Assembly (NCBI GenBank): GCA_003153155.1
Contig: PLWV01000005.1
Span: 74,340 to 138,339, forward strand
Direction of reading: 5' to 3'
Length of the DNA stretch: 64,000 bases
DNA from: Gallionella sp.
GTDB taxonomy: Bacteria; Pseudomonadota; Gammaproteobacteria; Burkholderiales; Gallionellaceae
Part shown: positions 16,695 to 27,704 of the stretch, one piece after another
Layout of the letters: each line of letters opens with the position of its first letter
How positions within the stretch are numbered: position 1 is the first letter of the stretch
The notes under the pieces: model-generated
What the model saw: the letters and a program-made list of their open reading frames with translations, nothing else
Database searches by the model: none
What the model was told of the DNA's origin: nothing
Made by a program: the position numbers and the translations under genes

Positions 16695-17314
16695 GTAGGG
16701 TGGATAAGCAAAGCGCATCCACCGACTTTATGAAAATGGACGCGGCATGAGCAACTATCGCAGGGCATATCTCCCCGGCGGGATTTACTTCTTTACCGTC
16801 GTGACCTTCAATCGCGTTCCGGTTTTCACCGATGAAAAGCGCGTCGAAGCGCTGAGGCAGGCATTCCGCAAGGTGATGGCAACTCGCCCGTTCGAGATTG
16901 ACGCGATGGTCATCCTGCCCGAACACCTGCACTGTATCTGGCGTATGCCGGAAGGCGATGCCGATTATTCCTCGCGCTGGCGTGAAATCAAGAAGGCTGC
17001 TTCGCGCCAAATCAGCACCGCAACCAATGCACGCAACGAGCGCATGGTGTGGCAGCGAAGATTCTGGGAGCATGCAATTCGCGATGAGGAGGACTGGCGC
17101 AGGCATGTGGATTACATCCATTACAATCCGGTGAAGCATGGGTTGGCGAGTCGCCCCGGCGAATGGGCATGGTCGTCGTTCGGCAATGCCGTGAGCAAAG
17201 GGTGGTATGAGGAATCGTGGGGTGATTGCGAACCGGCAACCATTGTTGGGATGGATTGTGAGTGATGAATGGCCTATTCATAAATGGTGGATGCGCTGCG
17301 CTTATCCACCCTAC
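16695..17314 (+). mobile_element. RAYT cassette (REPtron) bounded by inverted REPs
   Basis: Bounded by two 29-base REPs in opposite orientation, 16695-16723 (starts GTAGGGTGGATAAGC) and 17286-17314 (ends GCTTATCCACCCTAC), which match as inverted repeats at 27 of 29 positions. The transposase gene fills the interior. This is the classic arrangement of a REP-associated tyrosine transposase with its cognate REPs. Confidence 0.85.
16747..17265 (+). CDS. REP-associated tyrosine transposase (Y1_Tnp family, RAYT)
   Basis: Single-stranded-DNA endonuclease of the HUH class, related to IS200/IS605 TnpA and thought to mobilise REP sequences. The 172-residue protein shows the N-terminal RRAYLPGGIYFFTVVTFNRV, the metal-binding HxH in ILPEHLHCIW (His 60 and 62), and the C-terminal HVDYIHYNPVKHG with the catalytic Tyr (about residue 123). 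All key motifs are intact. It interrupts the ybbA-ybbP pair. Confidence 0.92.
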   Translation: MSNYRRAYLPGGIYFFTVVTFNRVPVFTDEKRVEALRQAFRKVMATRPFEIDAMVILPEHLHCIWRMPEGDADYSSRWREIKKAASRQISTATNARNERMVWQRRFWEHAIRDEEDWRRHVDYIHYNPVKHGLASRPGEWAWSSFGNAVSKGWYEESWGDCEPATIVGMDCE

Positions 17315-17331
17315 ATTAATGTGAACAGAAA

Positions 17332-19941
17332 ATGAATCTTCTTCGCCTATCCCTCAATCTGCTCCGCCGCGACTGGCGCGCCGGGGAATGGCGCGTGCTG
17401 CTGATCGCGCTGGTGCTGGCAGTGGGTAGCATCGCCACCGTCGGCCTGTTCGCGGATCGCGTGCGGCTGGCGCTGCAACAGGAGGCCACCAGCTTGCTGG
17501 GCGCGGACTTGCGCATTTCTTCGGCGCGGCCATTGCCGCCTGCCTACCGTGAGGCTGCGCGGCAGCGTGGGCTGCGCGTGGTGGAGACGGCGAGTTTTCC
17601 GAGCATGGCGGCGGGCAAGCAACAGAGTGTGCTCGCTGAAATCTTGGCGGTGGAAGAAGGCTATCCGTTGCGCGGGAAGATTATTATTGATGATGGTAGC
17701 GGGAATCGCGCACCCTCTCCCCCAGCCCCTCTCCCACGAGTGGGAGAGGGGAGTAGTAGCTTCATTCCGGCGCGCGGCACGCTGTGGGCGGATGCGCGGC
17801 TGATGCAGCGGCTGGGTGTGCAACTGGGCGGCGAGGTGGGCATAGGCGCGCTGCATTTGCGCTTGGCCGCAGAGGTGGTGCGCGATGTGGATCAGTCGGT
17901 CGGCTTCGCCAGCTTTGCGCCGCGCGTGATATTGAATTCATCCGACTTGCCCGCCAGCGGGCTGGTGCAGGAAGGCAGCCGCATCCATTACCGGCTGCTT
18001 GTAGCGGGCGAGGCGAAGCAAGTGGACGACCTGCGCGGCTGGTTACAAGAAGCTGGGCGGCTGGGCGTGGGCGAGAAGCTGGAGGATGTGCGCGATGCGC
18101 GTCCTGAGATACGCACCGCGCTGGAACGCGCCGAGCATTTCCTCGGCTTGGCTGCGCTCACCGCCGTGGTGCTGGCGGGCGTCGCACTTGCGCTGGCCGC
18201 GCGGCATTTCATCTCGCGCCATCTGGATGCCTGCGCGATGATGCGTTGCCTTGGCGCGAACCAGGCGCAGGTGTTGCGCATCTTCCTCTACCAGTTCCTG
18301 CTGCTCGGCGCGTGCGCCGTGCTGCTGGGCGAGCTGCTCGGTTATATGGCACAGGCCGCGCTGGTGGAATCCATCGCTTCGATGCGCGAAGCCGGTTTGC
18401 CGCCGCCTGGCTGGACGCCGATGTGGCAGGCCGCTGCGAGCGGCATGGCGCTGTTGCTGGGCTTCGCCTTCCTGCCGCTGTGGCAATTGAAAAGCGTTTC
18501 GCCGTTGCGCGTGATCCGCCGTGAACTGGGCGCGCCGGAAGCGGGCACCGGGTTGTTGTATGCCTCCGGTGGGGCGGTGCTGTGCGGGCTGTTCCTGTGG
18601 CAGGCCGGTTCGCTCAAGCTGGGCCTGACCGTGCTGGGCGGTTTGCTGACGGGCCTGCTGGTGTTCGGTTTGCTGGCGTGGATTCTTGTGCGTTCGTTGG
18701 CAAAATTAGGGAGTCATGCGTTTTCCAATCTGGCGCGGCACGGCCGCAGCAACGCGGTGCAAATCGTCGCGCTTAGCCTGGGGGGCATGGCCTTGCTGTT
18801 GCTCACCTTCGTGCGCGCCGACCTGATGGACAGCTGGCGTTCGCGCCTGCCGCCGGATGCGCCCAATCGTTTCATCGTCAACATGCAGCCCGACCAGCGC
18901 GCGGCGGTGCTGGATTTTTTCGCGCAGCAAAAATTGCCGCCGCCGGAATTATTCCCGATGGTGCGCGGGCGCCTGGTGGCGATCAACCAGCGCCCGGTCA
19001 GCGGCGACGATTACCCCGACCCGCGCGCACGCGGGCTGGTGGAGCGCGAGTTCAATTTGTCCTGGTCGGCCAGCCTGCCGAAAAATAATGAGCTGGTGCA
19101 GGGGGAGTGGTGGCTGCGGAAGGGTGATGCCGCAGGCATCGGGCTGACTGAGCGGCCTGCGAGCTTGCGAGCAGATGCCGCCAGTGTCCCTTTGGGGCAC
19201 CCACCGGCGTCCCCCTTGCGGGGAAAAGATGCGCAAGGACAGTTGTCAGTGGAGGAAGGCATCGCCAAAACGCTGGGCATAAACATGGGCGACACGCTGA
19301 CCTACGACGTGGCGGGCAACCGGTTCAGCGCGCAGGTGGCGAACTTACGCAAGGTGCAGTGGGATTCCATGCAGGTGAATTTTTTCGTGGTCGCCGCACC
19401 CGGCATGCTGGAAGATTTTCCGGCCAGCTATATCACCAGCTTTCATCTGCCGCTGGACAAGGCGCAGTCGGCGAATGCGCTGATCAAGAAATTCCCCAAC
19501 CTGCTGCTGATCGACACCGAGGCGATGATAGAGCAGGTGCGCCATATCATGGACCAGATCTCGCAAACCATGAGCGCGGTGTTCATGTTCACGCTGCTGA
19601 GCGGGGTGGCCGTGCTGTATGCGGCGCTGCTCGCGACGCAGGACGAGCGTATCCATGAAGCCGCGATCCTGCGCACGCTGGGGGCGGACAGCCGTTATCT
19701 GCGGCGGCTGCACCTGAGCGAATTTGCCGTGCTGGGATTGTTGAGCGGCCTGTTCTCCGCCGCAGGCGCGGTGCTGCTGGGCTGGGCGCTGGCGCGCTTC
19801 GTTCTGGAAATCCCGTACCAGACTGGCATCGCGATCTGGCTGATCGGCGGGCTGGGCGGGATGTCGGTGGTGGTGCTGGCAGGGTGGCTTGCTACGCGGC
19901 AAGTGGTACAAATGCCGCCGTTGGCGATATTGCGCGAATAG
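17332..19941 (+). CDS. ybbP: FtsX-like ABC transporter permease, YbbP-like, with two repeat-derived insertions
   Basis: Large permease partner of YbbA. The 869 residues include an N-terminal membrane segment (VLLIALVLAVGSIATVGLFA), an extracytoplasmic domain, FtsX-type four-helix blocks (about residues 260-400 and 745-860) and further membrane segments around 410-490. Two stretches look foreign. About residues 124-143 (NRAPSPPAPLPRVGEG) are read from a CCCTCTCCC-type repeat. About residues 597-634 (RPASLRADAASVPLGHPPAS) are read from a second G/C-rich repeat just before the conserved QLSVEEGIAKTLGI. Both keep the frame. Confidence 0.88.
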   Translation: MNLLRLSLNLLRRDWRAGEWRVLLIALVLAVGSIATVGLFADRVRLALQQEATSLLGADLRISSARPLPPAYREAARQRGLRVVETASFPSMAAGKQQSVLAEILAVEEGYPLRGKIIIDDGSGNRAPSPPAPLPRVGEGSSSFIPARGTLWADARLMQRLGVQLGGEVGIGALHLRLAAEVVRDVDQSVGFASFAPRVILNSSDLPASGLVQEGSRIHYRLLVAGEAKQVDDLRGWLQEAGRLGVGEKLEDVRDARPEIRTALERAEHFLGLAALTAVVLAGVALALAARHFISRHLDACAMMRCLGANQAQVLRIFLYQFLLLGACAVLLGELLGYMAQAALVESIASMREAGLPPPGWTPMWQAAASGMALLLGFAFLPLWQLKSVSPLRVIRRELGAPEAGTGLLYASGGAVLCGLFLWQAGSLKLGLTVLGGLLTGLLVFGLLAWILVRSLAKLGSHAFSNLARHGRSNAVQIVALSLGGMALLLLTFVRADLMDSWRSRLPPDAPNRFIVNMQPDQRAAVLDFFAQQKLPPPELFPMVRGRLVAINQRPVSGDDYPDPRARGLVEREFNLSWSASLPKNNELVQGEWWLRKGDAAGIGLTERPASLRADAASVPLGHPPASPLRGKDAQGQLSVEEGIAKTLGINMGDTLTYDVAGNRFSAQVANLRKVQWDSMQVNFFVVAAPGMLEDFPASYITSFHLPLDKAQSANALIKKFPNLLLIDTEAMIEQVRHIMDQISQTMSAVFMFTLLSGVAVLYAALLATQDERIHEAAILRTLGADSRYLRRLHLSEFAVLGLLSGLFSAAGAVLLGWALARFVLEIPYQTGIAIWLIGGLGGMSVVVLAGWLATRQVVQMPPLAILRE
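17711..17751 (+). repeat. CCCTCTCCC-type repeat translated in ybbP
   Basis: Reads CACCCTCTCCCCCAGCC then CCCTCTCCCACGAGTGGGAG, a hairpin-forming repeat of the same type as at 13455 and 16662. In frame. Confidence 0.7.
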
Positions 19942-19955
19942 AGTGTCAGTTTGAG

Positions 19956-19985
19956 TTGAGCTAAGTGCCGCATTGGTGATAGAAT
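19956..19985 (+). promoter_or_regulatory. Probable rpsB promoter
   Basis: TTGAGC (19956-19961) and TAGAAT (19980-19985) with an 18-base spacer, followed by a G/C-rich start region and a leader of about 110 nt. The position just before a ribosomal protein gene supports it. Confidence 0.5.
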
Positions 19986-20101
19986 GCGCGCCGCTTCGGA
20001 ATAGTCCGGAGCAAATTTCCTGTTCGCACAAGTTGGGGTGCCCTTAATGAAGGGTCAAGCTAGCGAGCGGTAGTTCTAACCCTTACATTGGAGTATTAAT
20101 C

Positions 20102-20836
20102 ATGGCTGTAACTATGCGTCAAATGCTGGAAGCTGGTGTGCATTTCGGACACCAGACACGTTTCTGGAATCCCAAGATGGCACCGTTCATCTTCGGTCAT
20201 CGCAACAAAATTCACATCATCAATTTGGAAAAGACCGTCGCGATGTTCGCCGAGGCGGAAAACTTCGTGCGCAAACTGTCCGCGAAGAAGGGCACGATTC
20301 TGTTCGTGGCGACCAAGCGTCAGGCGCGTGACATTCTGCAGGAAGAGGCGGTACGCGCGGATTCACCGTTCGTGAATCATCGCTGGTTGGGCGGTATGCT
20401 GACCAACTACAAGACCGTGCAGGAATCCATCAAGCGTCTGCGCGAACTGGAACAGATGACTGCCGATGGCGCGAATGAAAAAGTTTCCAAGAAAGAAGCG
20501 TTGATGATGAAGCGCGAATTGGAAAAGCTGGATCGCAGTCTGGGCGGCATCAAGGATATGAAAGGCCTGCCAGCCGCGCTGTTCGTGATTGACGTGGGTT
20601 ACCAGAAGGGTGCCATCGTCGAGGCGCAAAAGCTGGGCATCCCGGTGATCGGCATCGTGGACACCAACAATTCCCCGCTGGGCGTGGACTACATCATTCC
20701 CGGCAATGACGACTCCACCCAGGCGATTCGTCTGTACGCGCGCGGTATCGCCGACGCGGTGCTGGAAGGCCGTGCGCAAGCGATGAATGAATTGGTCGAG
20801 CAAGTTGCCGAACAAGCATCCGAACAAGCAGCCTAA
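20102..20836 (+). CDS. rpsB: 30S ribosomal protein S2
   Basis: Needed for 30S assembly and S1 binding. The 244-residue product begins [20 protein letters not shown] and contains [20 protein letters not shown] and [12 protein letters not shown], all diagnostic. A GGAG ribosome binding site precedes the ATG. Usually tsf follows directly; here a terminator and ilvD come between. Confidence 0.97.
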   Translation: MAVTMRQMLEAGVHFGHQTRFWNPKMAPFIFGHRNKIHIINLEKTVAMFAEAENFVRKLSAKKGTILFVATKRQARDILQEEAVRADSPFVNHRWLGGMLTNYKTVQESIKRLRELEQMTADGANEKVSKKEALMMKRELEKLDRSLGGIKDMKGLPAALFVIDVGYQKGAIVEAQKLGIPVIGIVDTNNSPLGVDYIIPGNDDSTQAIRLYARGIADAVLEGRAQAMNELVEQVAEQASEQAA

Positions 20837-20855
20837 ACTCAAACAGGGCGCAATT

Positions 20856-20878
20856 AAGGGGCGCGAGCCCCTTTTTTT
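20856..20878 (+). terminator. Rho-independent terminator after rpsB
   Basis: GGGGC-GCGA-GCCCC stem followed by a run of seven T. It separates rpsB from ilvD and tsf, so tsf probably needs another promoter or read-through. Immediately downstream TTTTTTATAAGCGA occurs twice. Confidence 0.85.
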
Positions 20879-20909
20879 ATAAGCGATAAATTTTTTATAA
20901 GCGACAATC

Positions 20910-22583
20910 ATGTCTGACAACCGCAGAAGCAAGACCGTCACCCAAGGCGTGCAACGCTCGCCCAATCGCGCCATGCTGCGCGCGGTGGGGTTTGGTGACA
21001 AGGATTTTGACAAGCCTATCGTCGGTGTGGCGAATGCACACAGCACCATCACGCCGTGCAATATGGGCATCGGCGCATTGGCCGCGCGCGCCGAAGCCGC
21101 GTTGAAAAAGGCCGGTGCGATGCCGCAGGTGTTCGGCACGATCACCATTTCGGACGGCATTTCGATGGGCACCGAGGGGATGAAATATTCGCTGGTGTCG
21201 CGCGAGGTGATCGCCGATTCGATCGAGACCGTGTGCAACGGCCAGAGCATGGACGGCGTGCTCGCCATCGGCGGCTGCGACAAGAACATTCCCGGCGCAC
21301 TGATCGCGATGGCGCGTTTGAATATTCCAGCTATTTTCGTGTACGGCGGAACCACCAAGCCGGGCCACTATAAAGGGCGCGACCTCACCATCGTGAGCGC
21401 GTTCGAGGCGGTGGGGCAATACACGGCGCACAAGATCGACGAGACCGAGTTGACCGAGATCGAGCGCCACGCATGTCCCGGCGCTGGTTCGTGCGGCGGC
21501 ATGTACACCGCGAATACGATGTCCTCCAACGCCGAGGCGATGGGGCTGAGCCTGATGTATTCCTCCACGATGTCGGCGGAAGATCTGGAAAAAGCGGAGA
21601 GCACCGCGAAATCTGCTGAAGTGTTGGTGAATGCAATAAAAAAACAAATCCTGCCGCGTCAGATTTTGACGCGCGATGCTTTTGAAAATGCGCTTGCGGT
21701 AACCATGGCGGTGGGCGGCTCCACCAACGCGGTGTTGCACTTGCTCGCCATCGCCCATGCCGCACAGGTATCACTCTCGATCGATGACATCGAAATCATA
21801 CGGGCGCGTGTGCCGGTGCTGTGCGACCTGAAGCCGTCTGGGCTATATGTTGCTACCGATTTGCACCACGCCGGCGGGATTCCGCAGGTGATGAAGATAT
21901 TGCTCGCGCACGGCGCGTTGCATGGCGATGCGCTGACCATTACCGGCCAGACCATTGCGGAAGTTTTGCAGGATGTGCCGGCCGAGCCTAGAAAGGATCA
22001 GGATGTGATCCGCCCGTGGGACAATCCAATTTATGCGCAAGGACACCTCGCCATCCTGAAGGGTAATCTTGCGCCGGAAGGTGCGGTGGCGAAGATCACC
22101 GGTGTCAAGTTGCACAAGATCACCGGACCGGCGCGCGTGTTTGATTCGGAAGAGGCGTGCATGGAAGCTATCCTCGCGCGGAAAATAAAAGCGGGCGATG
22201 TGGTGATCATCCGTTATGAAGGCCCCAAGGGCGGTCCCGGTATGCGCGAGATGTTGTCGCCCACCTCGGCCATCATCGGCGAAGGCTTGGGCGATTCCGT
22301 CGGCCTGATTACCGATGGCCGCTTCTCCGGCGGCACTTACGGCATGGTGGTCGGGCATGTTGCGCCGGAAGCAGCGGTGGGCGGCACGATTGCGCTGGTC
22401 AACGAGGGTGACTCGGTGACCATCGATGCGGAACAACGCTTGCTGCAACTCAATGTGAATGATGCAGAAATTGCGCGCCGTCGCGCCGCCTGGCAACCGC
22501 CTGCGCCCCGCTATACGCGCGGTGTGTTGGCGAAATACGCCAAGCTGGTGTCGACGGCAAGCAAGGGTGCTGTGACTGATTAA
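20910..22583 (+). CDS. ilvD: Dihydroxy-acid dehydratase
   Basis: Fe-S enzyme of valine, isoleucine and pantothenate synthesis, converting 2,3-dihydroxy acids to 2-keto acids. Iron-sulfur ligand motifs GGCDKNIPG and [18 protein letters not shown], and [23 protein letters not shown] near the C-terminus, are intact; 557 residues is the normal length. No clear Shine-Dalgarno sequence is seen. Its location between rpsB and tsf is unusual. Confidence 0.96.
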   Translation: MSDNRRSKTVTQGVQRSPNRAMLRAVGFGDKDFDKPIVGVANAHSTITPCNMGIGALAARAEAALKKAGAMPQVFGTITISDGISMGTEGMKYSLVSREVIADSIETVCNGQSMDGVLAIGGCDKNIPGALIAMARLNIPAIFVYGGTTKPGHYKGRDLTIVSAFEAVGQYTAHKIDETELTEIERHACPGAGSCGGMYTANTMSSNAEAMGLSLMYSSTMSAEDLEKAESTAKSAEVLVNAIKKQILPRQILTRDAFENALAVTMAVGGSTNAVLHLLAIAHAAQVSLSIDDIEIIRARVPVLCDLKPSGLYVATDLHHAGGIPQVMKILLAHGALHGDALTITGQTIAEVLQDVPAEPRKDQDVIRPWDNPIYAQGHLAILKGNLAPEGAVAKITGVKLHKITGPARVFDSEEACMEAILARKIKAGDVVIIRYEGPKGGPGMREMLSPTSAIIGEGLGDSVGLITDGRFSGGTYGMVVGHVAPEAAVGGTIALVNEGDSVTIDAEQRLLQLNVNDAEIARRRAAWQPPAPRYTRGVLAKYAKLVSTASKGAVTD

Positions 22584-22617
22584 AAATTTTTGTCGAATAT
22601 TTATTACGGAGTAGAAG

Positions 22618-23577
22618 ATGTCGGAAATTACTGCAAGTATGGTCAAGGAACTGCGCGAGGCAACGGGTCTCGGCATGATGGAATGCAAAAAAGCGCTGGT
22701 AGAATCGAAGGGCAATTTGAAAGCGGCTGAAGAACAATTGCGCATCAAGAGCGGTGCCAAGGCCAGCAAAGCGGCCAGCCGTGTGACCGCTGAAGGTGTG
22801 GTCAGCGCGTTCATCGCCAAGGACGGCAAGACCGGTGCAGTGGTGGAAGTGAACTGCGAAACCGACTTCGTGGCCAAGAACGATGACTTTGTCGCATTTG
22901 CAAAAAATGCGGCTGAGACTGTGGCGAAGAACAACCCCGCCGACATCGCCGCGTTGTCAGGCATGGCGGTCGCCAACGGTTCCAGCAGCGTGGAAGAAAC
23001 CCGCAAAGCGCTGATCATGAAGCTAGGCGAGAACGTCAGCATCCGCCGTTTCGGGCGCTACGCGACCAGCACCGGCAAGCTGTCCAGCTATCTGCATGGC
23101 AGCAAGATCGGTGTATTGCTGGATTACACCGGCGGCGACGAAGCGCTGGGCCGCGACCTTTCCATGCATATCGCCGCCAGCAAGCCCAAGTCTATCGATG
23201 CTTCCGGGGTGAATCCGGTGGACATCGAGACCGAACGCCGTATCGCCATCGAGAAGGCGCGCGAAGCCGGCAAGCCCGATGCGATGCTGGAAAAGATCGC
23301 CGAAGGCACGGTGCAGAAATTCCTCAAGGAAGTGACCCTGCTGGGTCAAGTGTTCGTCAAAGCCGAAGACGGCAAGCAAACCGTCGAGCAATTGCTGAAG
23401 AGCAAGGGCGCATCGGTGACCGCCTTCCAGATGTTCGTGGTGGGCGAGGGTATCGAGAAGAAGGTCGAAGATTACGCGACTGAAGTGGCTGCCGCCGCAG
23501 CGGCTGCAATAACCAGCGACTCGGCTGGCGTCGTTAGCCAGCCTAGTCGAATGGCTAGTAGTTCCATCAAGGGTTAA
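22618..23577 (+). CDS. tsf: Elongation factor Ts with repeat-encoded C-terminal tail
   Basis: Guanine nucleotide exchange factor for EF-Tu. [20 protein letters not shown] and MECKKALVE are the conserved N-terminal domain, and TDFVAKN is the EF-Tu contact region. The conserved protein should end near [17 protein letters not shown]; instead about 22 more residues (ending [11 protein letters not shown]) are read from a family A repeat at 23508-23572, which also supplies the stop. GGAG precedes the ATG. Confidence 0.96.
   Translation: MSEITASMVKELREATGLGMMECKKALVESKGNLKAAEEQLRIKSGAKASKAASRVTAEGVVSAFIAKDGKTGAVVEVNCETDFVAKNDDFVAFAKNAAETVAKNNPADIAALSGMAVANGSSSVEETRKALIMKLGENVSIRRFGRYATSTGKLSSYLHGSKIGVLLDYTGGDEALGRDLSMHIAASKPKSIDASGVNPVDIETERRIAIEKAREAGKPDAMLEKIAEGTVQKFLKEVTLLGQVFVKAEDGKQTVEQLLKSKGASVTAFQMFVVGEGIEKKVEDYATEVAAAAAAAITSDSAGVVSQPSRMASSSIKG
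23508..23572 (+). repeat. Family A repeat forming the end of tsf
   Basis: ATAACCAGCGACTCGGCTGG ... CAGCCTAGTCGAATGGCTAG ... TTCCATCAAGG. The tail's AAGGG (23569-23573) lies nine bases before the pyrH ATG and is the best candidate for the pyrH ribosome binding site. Confidence 0.85.
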
Positions 23578-23582
23578 TTGCC

Positions 23583-24302
<720 letters not shown>

Positions 24303-24316
24303 CTCAGGAGCAAACT

Positions 24317-24874
24317 ATGATTGCTGACATCAAAAAAACCACTGAACAAAAAATGCAGAAGTCGCTGGATGCGTTGAAGGCAGACTTGGGCAAGGTGCGC
24401 ACCGGACGTGCGCATACCGGTTTGCTGGATCATGTGATGGTGGAGTACTACGGAAATCCGACACTGGTTACTCAAGTCGCCAACATCACGCTGGTCGACG
24501 CGCGCACCATCGGTGTACAGCCGTGGGAAAAGAACATGGTAGGCCCGGTGGAGCGCGCGATTCGCGATTCTGACCTGGGGCTGAACCCGGCCACCAGCGG
24601 CGATATGATCCGTGTGCCGATGCCGATGTTGACAGAAGAACGCCGCCGCGATTTGATCAAGGTGATCAAATCTGAAGGTGAGACCGCCAAGGTGGCGGTG
24701 CGCAACATTCGCCGTGATGCCAATAACACCCTCAAGGATGCGCTCAAGGACAAAGAGATCGCGGAAGACGAAGAGCGTCGTACACAGGACGAAATACAAA
24801 AGTTGACCGATCGCTTCGTCGCTGAAATAGACAAGGCTCTCGCCGCCAAAGAAGCCGATCTGATGGCAGTCTGA
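24317..24874 (+). CDS. frr: Ribosome recycling factor
   Basis: Splits post-termination ribosomes with EF-G. The 185 residues include [20 protein letters not shown], the [10 protein letters not shown] segment and [18 protein letters not shown], forming the three-helix bundle and hinge. AGGAG sits upstream of the ATG. Part of the tsf-pyrH-frr-uppS run. Confidence 0.97.
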   Translation: MIADIKKTTEQKMQKSLDALKADLGKVRTGRAHTGLLDHVMVEYYGNPTLVTQVANITLVDARTIGVQPWEKNMVGPVERAIRDSDLGLNPATSGDMIRVPMPMLTEERRRDLIKVIKSEGETAKVAVRNIRRDANNTLKDALKDKEIAEDEERRTQDEIQKLTDRFVAEIDKALAAKEADLMAV

Positions 24875-24896
24875 TTCCGACTATAAACTTGGAATA

Positions 24897-25649
24897 ATGG
24901 CCAACCTCCTCCCTAGTTCCACCCGCACCATTCCGGATACCGCCAGTATCCCCCGCCATATTGCCGTCATCATGGATGGTAACGGGCGCTGGGCGAAACA
25001 GCGATTCATGCCGCGCGTGGCGGGGCATCAGCGCGGGGTGGAAGCATTGCGCGAAGTGGTGAAGGCTTGCCGCGATCTGGGCGTGGAGTACCTGACTGTG
25101 TTCGCATTCAGCAGCGAAAACTGGCGACGCCCAGCTGAGGAGGTTTCCTTCCTGATGACACTGTTCCTGAAAATGCTGGAACGCGAAGTCGCCAAGCTGC
25201 ACAAAAACAACATCCGCCTGAAAATCATCGGCGACCGCAGTCGTTTCGACGACAAGCTCAAGCAGACCATGCGGGATGCCGAGCAGCTTACCGCAAACAA
25301 TTCCGCCCTGACGCTGACCATCGCCGTGAATTATGGCGGACGCTGGGACGTGATGCACGCGGTGCAGAACATGCTCAGGGAGCATCCGAGCCTTGCGCAA
25401 ATCTTCACCGAAGAAGACTTGCAACCCTACCTCTCGATGAGTGACGCGCCCGAACCAGATTTATTCATCCGCACCGGGGGCGAACAGCGCATCAGCAACT
25501 TCATGTTGTGGCAATTGGCTTATACCGAATTGTATTTTACCGACACACTGTGGCCGGCCTTTGATCGTAAGGAGCTGGGCAAGGCGATTGCCTCGTATCA
25601 AAAGCGTGAGCGGCGTTTTGGCCGGACCAGCGAGCAGCTGACCAGTTAA
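24897..25649 (+). CDS. uppS: Undecaprenyl diphosphate synthase
   Basis: cis-Prenyltransferase making the C55 lipid carrier for the cell wall from FPP and IPP. The 250-residue protein shows [16 protein letters not shown] (catalytic Asp about 27), [13 protein letters not shown] and [19 protein letters not shown]. It could also feed the polyprenyl-phosphate pathway encoded at 7.6-12.2 kb. Confidence 0.96.
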   Translation: MANLLPSSTRTIPDTASIPRHIAVIMDGNGRWAKQRFMPRVAGHQRGVEALREVVKACRDLGVEYLTVFAFSSENWRRPAEEVSFLMTLFLKMLEREVAKLHKNNIRLKIIGDRSRFDDKLKQTMRDAEQLTANNSALTLTIAVNYGGRWDVMHAVQNMLREHPSLAQIFTEEDLQPYLSMSDAPEPDLFIRTGGEQRISNFMLWQLAYTELYFTDTLWPAFDRKELGKAIASYQKRERRFGRTSEQLTS

Positions 25650-25698
25650 AAGATGAACAGTAAGAAGTTAAACAGTAAACCGGGTCAAGGAGAGCAGA

Positions 25699-26517
25699 AT
25701 GCTTAGGGAGCGGGTGATCACGGCGGTTATTTTGCTGGTGCTGTTTTTGCTGGCACTGTTCCTTTTGCCGGATGCCGGATGGGCAGCTTTGGTGATCGTG
25801 ATGGTGTCGCAGGGCGCTTCGGAATGGTCGCGATTGGCCAGGTTCAGTGGCAGAAAAGCAAACATCTTCTGGGGGATGACGCTGGTGATGATGCTGGGCC
25901 TGGTTTGGTTCGATGCCTATCACACTCCCGAACAACAAGCTTTGCCGCATGTGCTGGTCTATGCCTTGTCTGCCGTGCTCTGGCTGGTCATCGTGCCAAC
26001 CTGGCTTATGGTCGGGTGGAAGGTCGAGCAGCCATTGCTGATGGTCTTGGTCGGCTGGATCGTATTGATCCCGACCGGTCTGGCCATGCTGGATCTGCGC
26101 GGGGGTCATCCAATGTGGTTACTGGGTATGATGGGCCTGGTATGGATGGCCGACATTTCGGCTTACTTCGCCGGACGCAAGTTCGGAAAAAACAAACTCG
26201 CCCCCAGCATCAGTCCCAGCAAGACATGGGAAGGTGTGGCGGGCGCAATGCTTGGGGTCGCGGCGTATGTGCTGGTGGCATGGAGCTTTAGCAGATTCAG
26301 CTTTGCGGTATTGCCGGGATTGCTGGTGGCTTCCTGGTGCTGGGTCGGGTTGGCCGTGTTCGGCGATTTGTTTGAATCCTCGATCAAGCGCCAGGCAGGG
26401 GTGAAAGACAGCGGCGCGTTGTTGCCAGGCCACGGCGGCCTGCTGGACCGCATCGACGCGCTGACTTCGACCCTGCCGCTCGCCGCGCTGGCGCTGCTGT
26501 TGCAACACCTGAGCTGA
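25699..26517 (+). CDS. cdsA: Phosphatidate cytidylyltransferase
   Basis: Membrane enzyme that makes CDP-diacylglycerol for phospholipid synthesis. The 272 residues hold about seven transmembrane segments and end with the family signature [34 protein letters not shown] is also conserved. AAGGAG lies ahead of the ATG. Confidence 0.95.
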   Translation: MLRERVITAVILLVLFLLALFLLPDAGWAALVIVMVSQGASEWSRLARFSGRKANIFWGMTLVMMLGLVWFDAYHTPEQQALPHVLVYALSAVLWLVIVPTWLMVGWKVEQPLLMVLVGWIVLIPTGLAMLDLRGGHPMWLLGMMGLVWMADISAYFAGRKFGKNKLAPSISPSKTWEGVAGAMLGVAAYVLVAWSFSRFSFAVLPGLLVASWCWVGLAVFGDLFESSIKRQAGVKDSGALLPGHGGLLDRIDALTSTLPLAALALLLQHLS

Positions 26518-26522
26518 AATCC

Positions 26523-27704
26523 ATGCAACGTCTGACCATTCTCGGTTCCACCGGCAGTATCGGCACCAGCACGCTGGACGTGGTGGCGCGTCATCCCGAT
26601 AAATTTAGAATCGTTGCGTTGACGGCGAACAGCCAGGTCGAGTTGTTGTTACGGCAATGCCAGCAATTCAAGCCACGCTATGCGGTGCTGTTGGATGAAG
26701 CTGCCGCCATACAGTTGCGCCAGCATGTGCGCGAAGCTGGCTTGAGCACTGAGGTTTTGAGCGGTATGGCAGCACTGGAGCAGGTTGTGGTGTTGCCGGA
26801 AGTGGATGCGGTGATGGCGGCCATTGTCGGGGCGGCGGGTTTGCGCCCCACGCTGGCCGCGGCGCATGCGGGCAAGAAAATCCTGCTGGCAAACAAAGAG
26901 ACACTGGTGATGGCGGGTAACGTGTTCATGGATGCGGTGCGTGCCAGCGGTTCTATGCTGTTGCCCATCGACAGCGAACACAACGCGATTTTTCAAGCCT
27001 TGCCGCGCGGCTACGACGGTGATCTGACCGCCAACGGCGTGCGCCGCATTCTGCTGACCGCGTCGGGTGGCCCATTCCGAAATACACCGCTGGGCGAACT
27101 GCATAACGTCACACCGGAACAGGCTTGCGCGCATCCCAACTGGGTGATGGGGCGCAAGATTTCGGTGGACTCGGCGAGCATGATGAACAAGGGTTTGGAA
27201 GTCATCGAGGCGCACTGGTTGTTCAACGCGAGTGCCGATGACATCCAGGTGGTGATACATCCGCAGAGCGTGATTCATTCACTGGTCGAATATGTGGACG
27301 GCTCGGTGTTGGCGCAACTCGGCAATCCCGATATGCGCACGCCGATCGCCTATGGCTTGGCTTATCCGGAACGGATAGACGCTGGTGTGGCGCCGCTTGA
27401 TTTGTTCAAAGTGGCGACGCTGAATTTTGTCGCGCCTGACTTCGAGCGTTTCCCTTGTTTGGCCTTGGCATATCAGGCTCTGCGTGCGGCAGGCACGGCC
27501 CCGGCGGTATTGAATGCCGCAAACGAAGTGGCGGTAGCGGCTTTTCTCGATAAACAAATTTCTTTCCTAGCCATTCCGCGCGTCATCGAGGCGGTGCTGG
27601 ATGCGTTGCCGGTTAGTACGGTCGGCTGCCTGGACGATGTACTTGGCGCAGATGCCGAAGCGCGTCGAGCCGCACAACAACAAATCCAAAAATCAAGCAG
27701 ATGA
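26523..27704 (+). CDS. dxr: 1-deoxy-D-xylulose 5-phosphate reductoisomerase
   Basis: Second step of the MEP isoprenoid pathway, NADPH-dependent. [19 protein letters not shown] is the NADPH-binding start, [13 protein letters not shown] and [19 protein letters not shown] hold metal and substrate residues. 393 residues, normal. The last four bases overlap rseP. Confidence 0.96.
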   Translation: MQRLTILGSTGSIGTSTLDVVARHPDKFRIVALTANSQVELLLRQCQQFKPRYAVLLDEAAAIQLRQHVREAGLSTEVLSGMAALEQVVVLPEVDAVMAAIVGAAGLRPTLAAAHAGKKILLANKETLVMAGNVFMDAVRASGSMLLPIDSEHNAIFQALPRGYDGDLTANGVRRILLTASGGPFRNTPLGELHNVTPEQACAHPNWVMGRKISVDSASMMNKGLEVIEAHWLFNASADDIQVVIHPQSVIHSLVEYVDGSVLAQLGNPDMRTPIAYGLAYPERIDAGVAPLDLFKVATLNFVAPDFERFPCLALAYQALRAAGTAPAVLNAANEVAVAAFLDKQISFLAIPRVIEAVLDALPVSTVGCLDDVLGADAEARRAAQQQIQKSSR

